From positions 23,011 to 67,666 of the forward strand of contig NW_014577547.1 of NCBI RefSeq assembly GCF_000485595.1: a stretch of DNA of 44,656 nucleotides, written 5' to 3'. The notes beneath the pieces were generated by a model. That model saw nothing but the letters and a program-made list of their open reading frames with translations, had not been told where the DNA came from and did no database searches. Of this stretch, positions 44,282 to 44,656 are shown piece by piece. The position numbers and the translations under genes were made by a program. The DNA is from Priapulus caudatus (Eukaryota > Priapulida > Priapulimorpha > Priapulimorphida > Priapulidae). The first letter of the stretch is position 1, and every line of letters starts with the position of its first letter.

Positions 44282-44538
44282 CTAGTGATACAAGTAGATC
44301 TTGCACTTGCGTTGTTTCTTAGTAATACGGCCAGAGTGGGGAACATCACCATTATACAGTATTTACATAACACAGGTGCCAGTTTAGTCAATGTACTACC
44401 ACCACGCGGTATGTACCAGCACAGTAGACACGCATGTATATATATGTAATACATGTGTTGGTTTTGTTGACTGTTCAGATAAGTCGCATCACAGAAAGCA
44501 TTTCGGTTCGTTTCATCTTACTATAATTTGGCGAATGT

Positions 44539-44613
44539 TGTATGTATGTATGTATGTATGTATGTATGTATGTATGTATGTATGTATGTATGTATGTATG
44601 TATGTATGTATGT
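44539..44613. repeat. (TGTA)n tetranucleotide array
   Basis: About 19 perfect TGTA units near the window end. Confidence 0.97.
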
Positions 44614-44656
44614 TAATGAAAGGCTCCGTCAGTTTGGATCCAAATAGCGCCAAATT

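Overview
The window is animal nuclear DNA, most likely from a marine invertebrate; I cannot name the species. Evidence: spliced genes with GT/AG introns, metazoan-specific families (sarcoglycan, novel protein kinase C, TMEM160, an NSL1-like kinetochore subunit), tRNA-derived SINE and CR1/L2-type LINE remains, many small palindromic DNA transposons, and long (CA)n, (CT)n and (TGTA)n arrays. There are no bacterial operons, rRNA genes or CRISPR arrays. Most long open frames are translations of simple repeats and are not genes.

Layout. 1-5.69 kb: a higher-order GT-rich minisatellite, a (CA)n tract and otherwise featureless DNA. 5.69-20.08 kb: a ~7 kb segment present twice. Unit 1 (5690-12780) holds a foldback MITE, a 1.1-kb CT-rich tract, an intact single-exon gamma/delta-type sarcoglycan gene (9495-10367) and a ~21-bp minisatellite. 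Unit 2 (12781-20080) holds the same parts, but its sarcoglycan half is inverted, broken by frameshifts and interrupted by a 987-base N gap. Inverting 14827-19698 on paper restores both a complete MITE and one continuous minisatellite. Unit 2 is therefore a direct tandem copy that suffered an inversion or a contig mis-orientation. 20.1-23.2 kb: a cluster of foldback elements.

23.3-25.3 kb (+): a complete three-exon TMEM160-like gene with a mitochondrial-type N-terminus and a SINE in intron 2. 26.8-34.6 kb (-): a five-exon, 239-aa NSL1-like gene (MIS12 kinetochore complex). Its introns carry a hAT-type MITE, a G4-prone tract, a foldback element and a damaged LINE that starts with a 2A-like peptide followed by a PHD finger. 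36.85 kb onward (+): the first coding exon (C2 domain) of a PKC epsilon/eta-type kinase; the rest lies beyond the window in a first intron of more than 7 kb that is full of repeats.

The four genes have unrelated roles: muscle membrane complex, mitochondrial membrane, kinetochore and signalling. TMEM160 and NSL1 converge; NSL1 and PKC diverge from a shared ~2.2-kb upstream region. The most notable non-gene content is a set of palindromic mobile elements. These include a ~240-280 bp family with perfect 12-bp target duplications, and ~40-bp near-perfect palindromes that are themselves flanked by short direct repeats.
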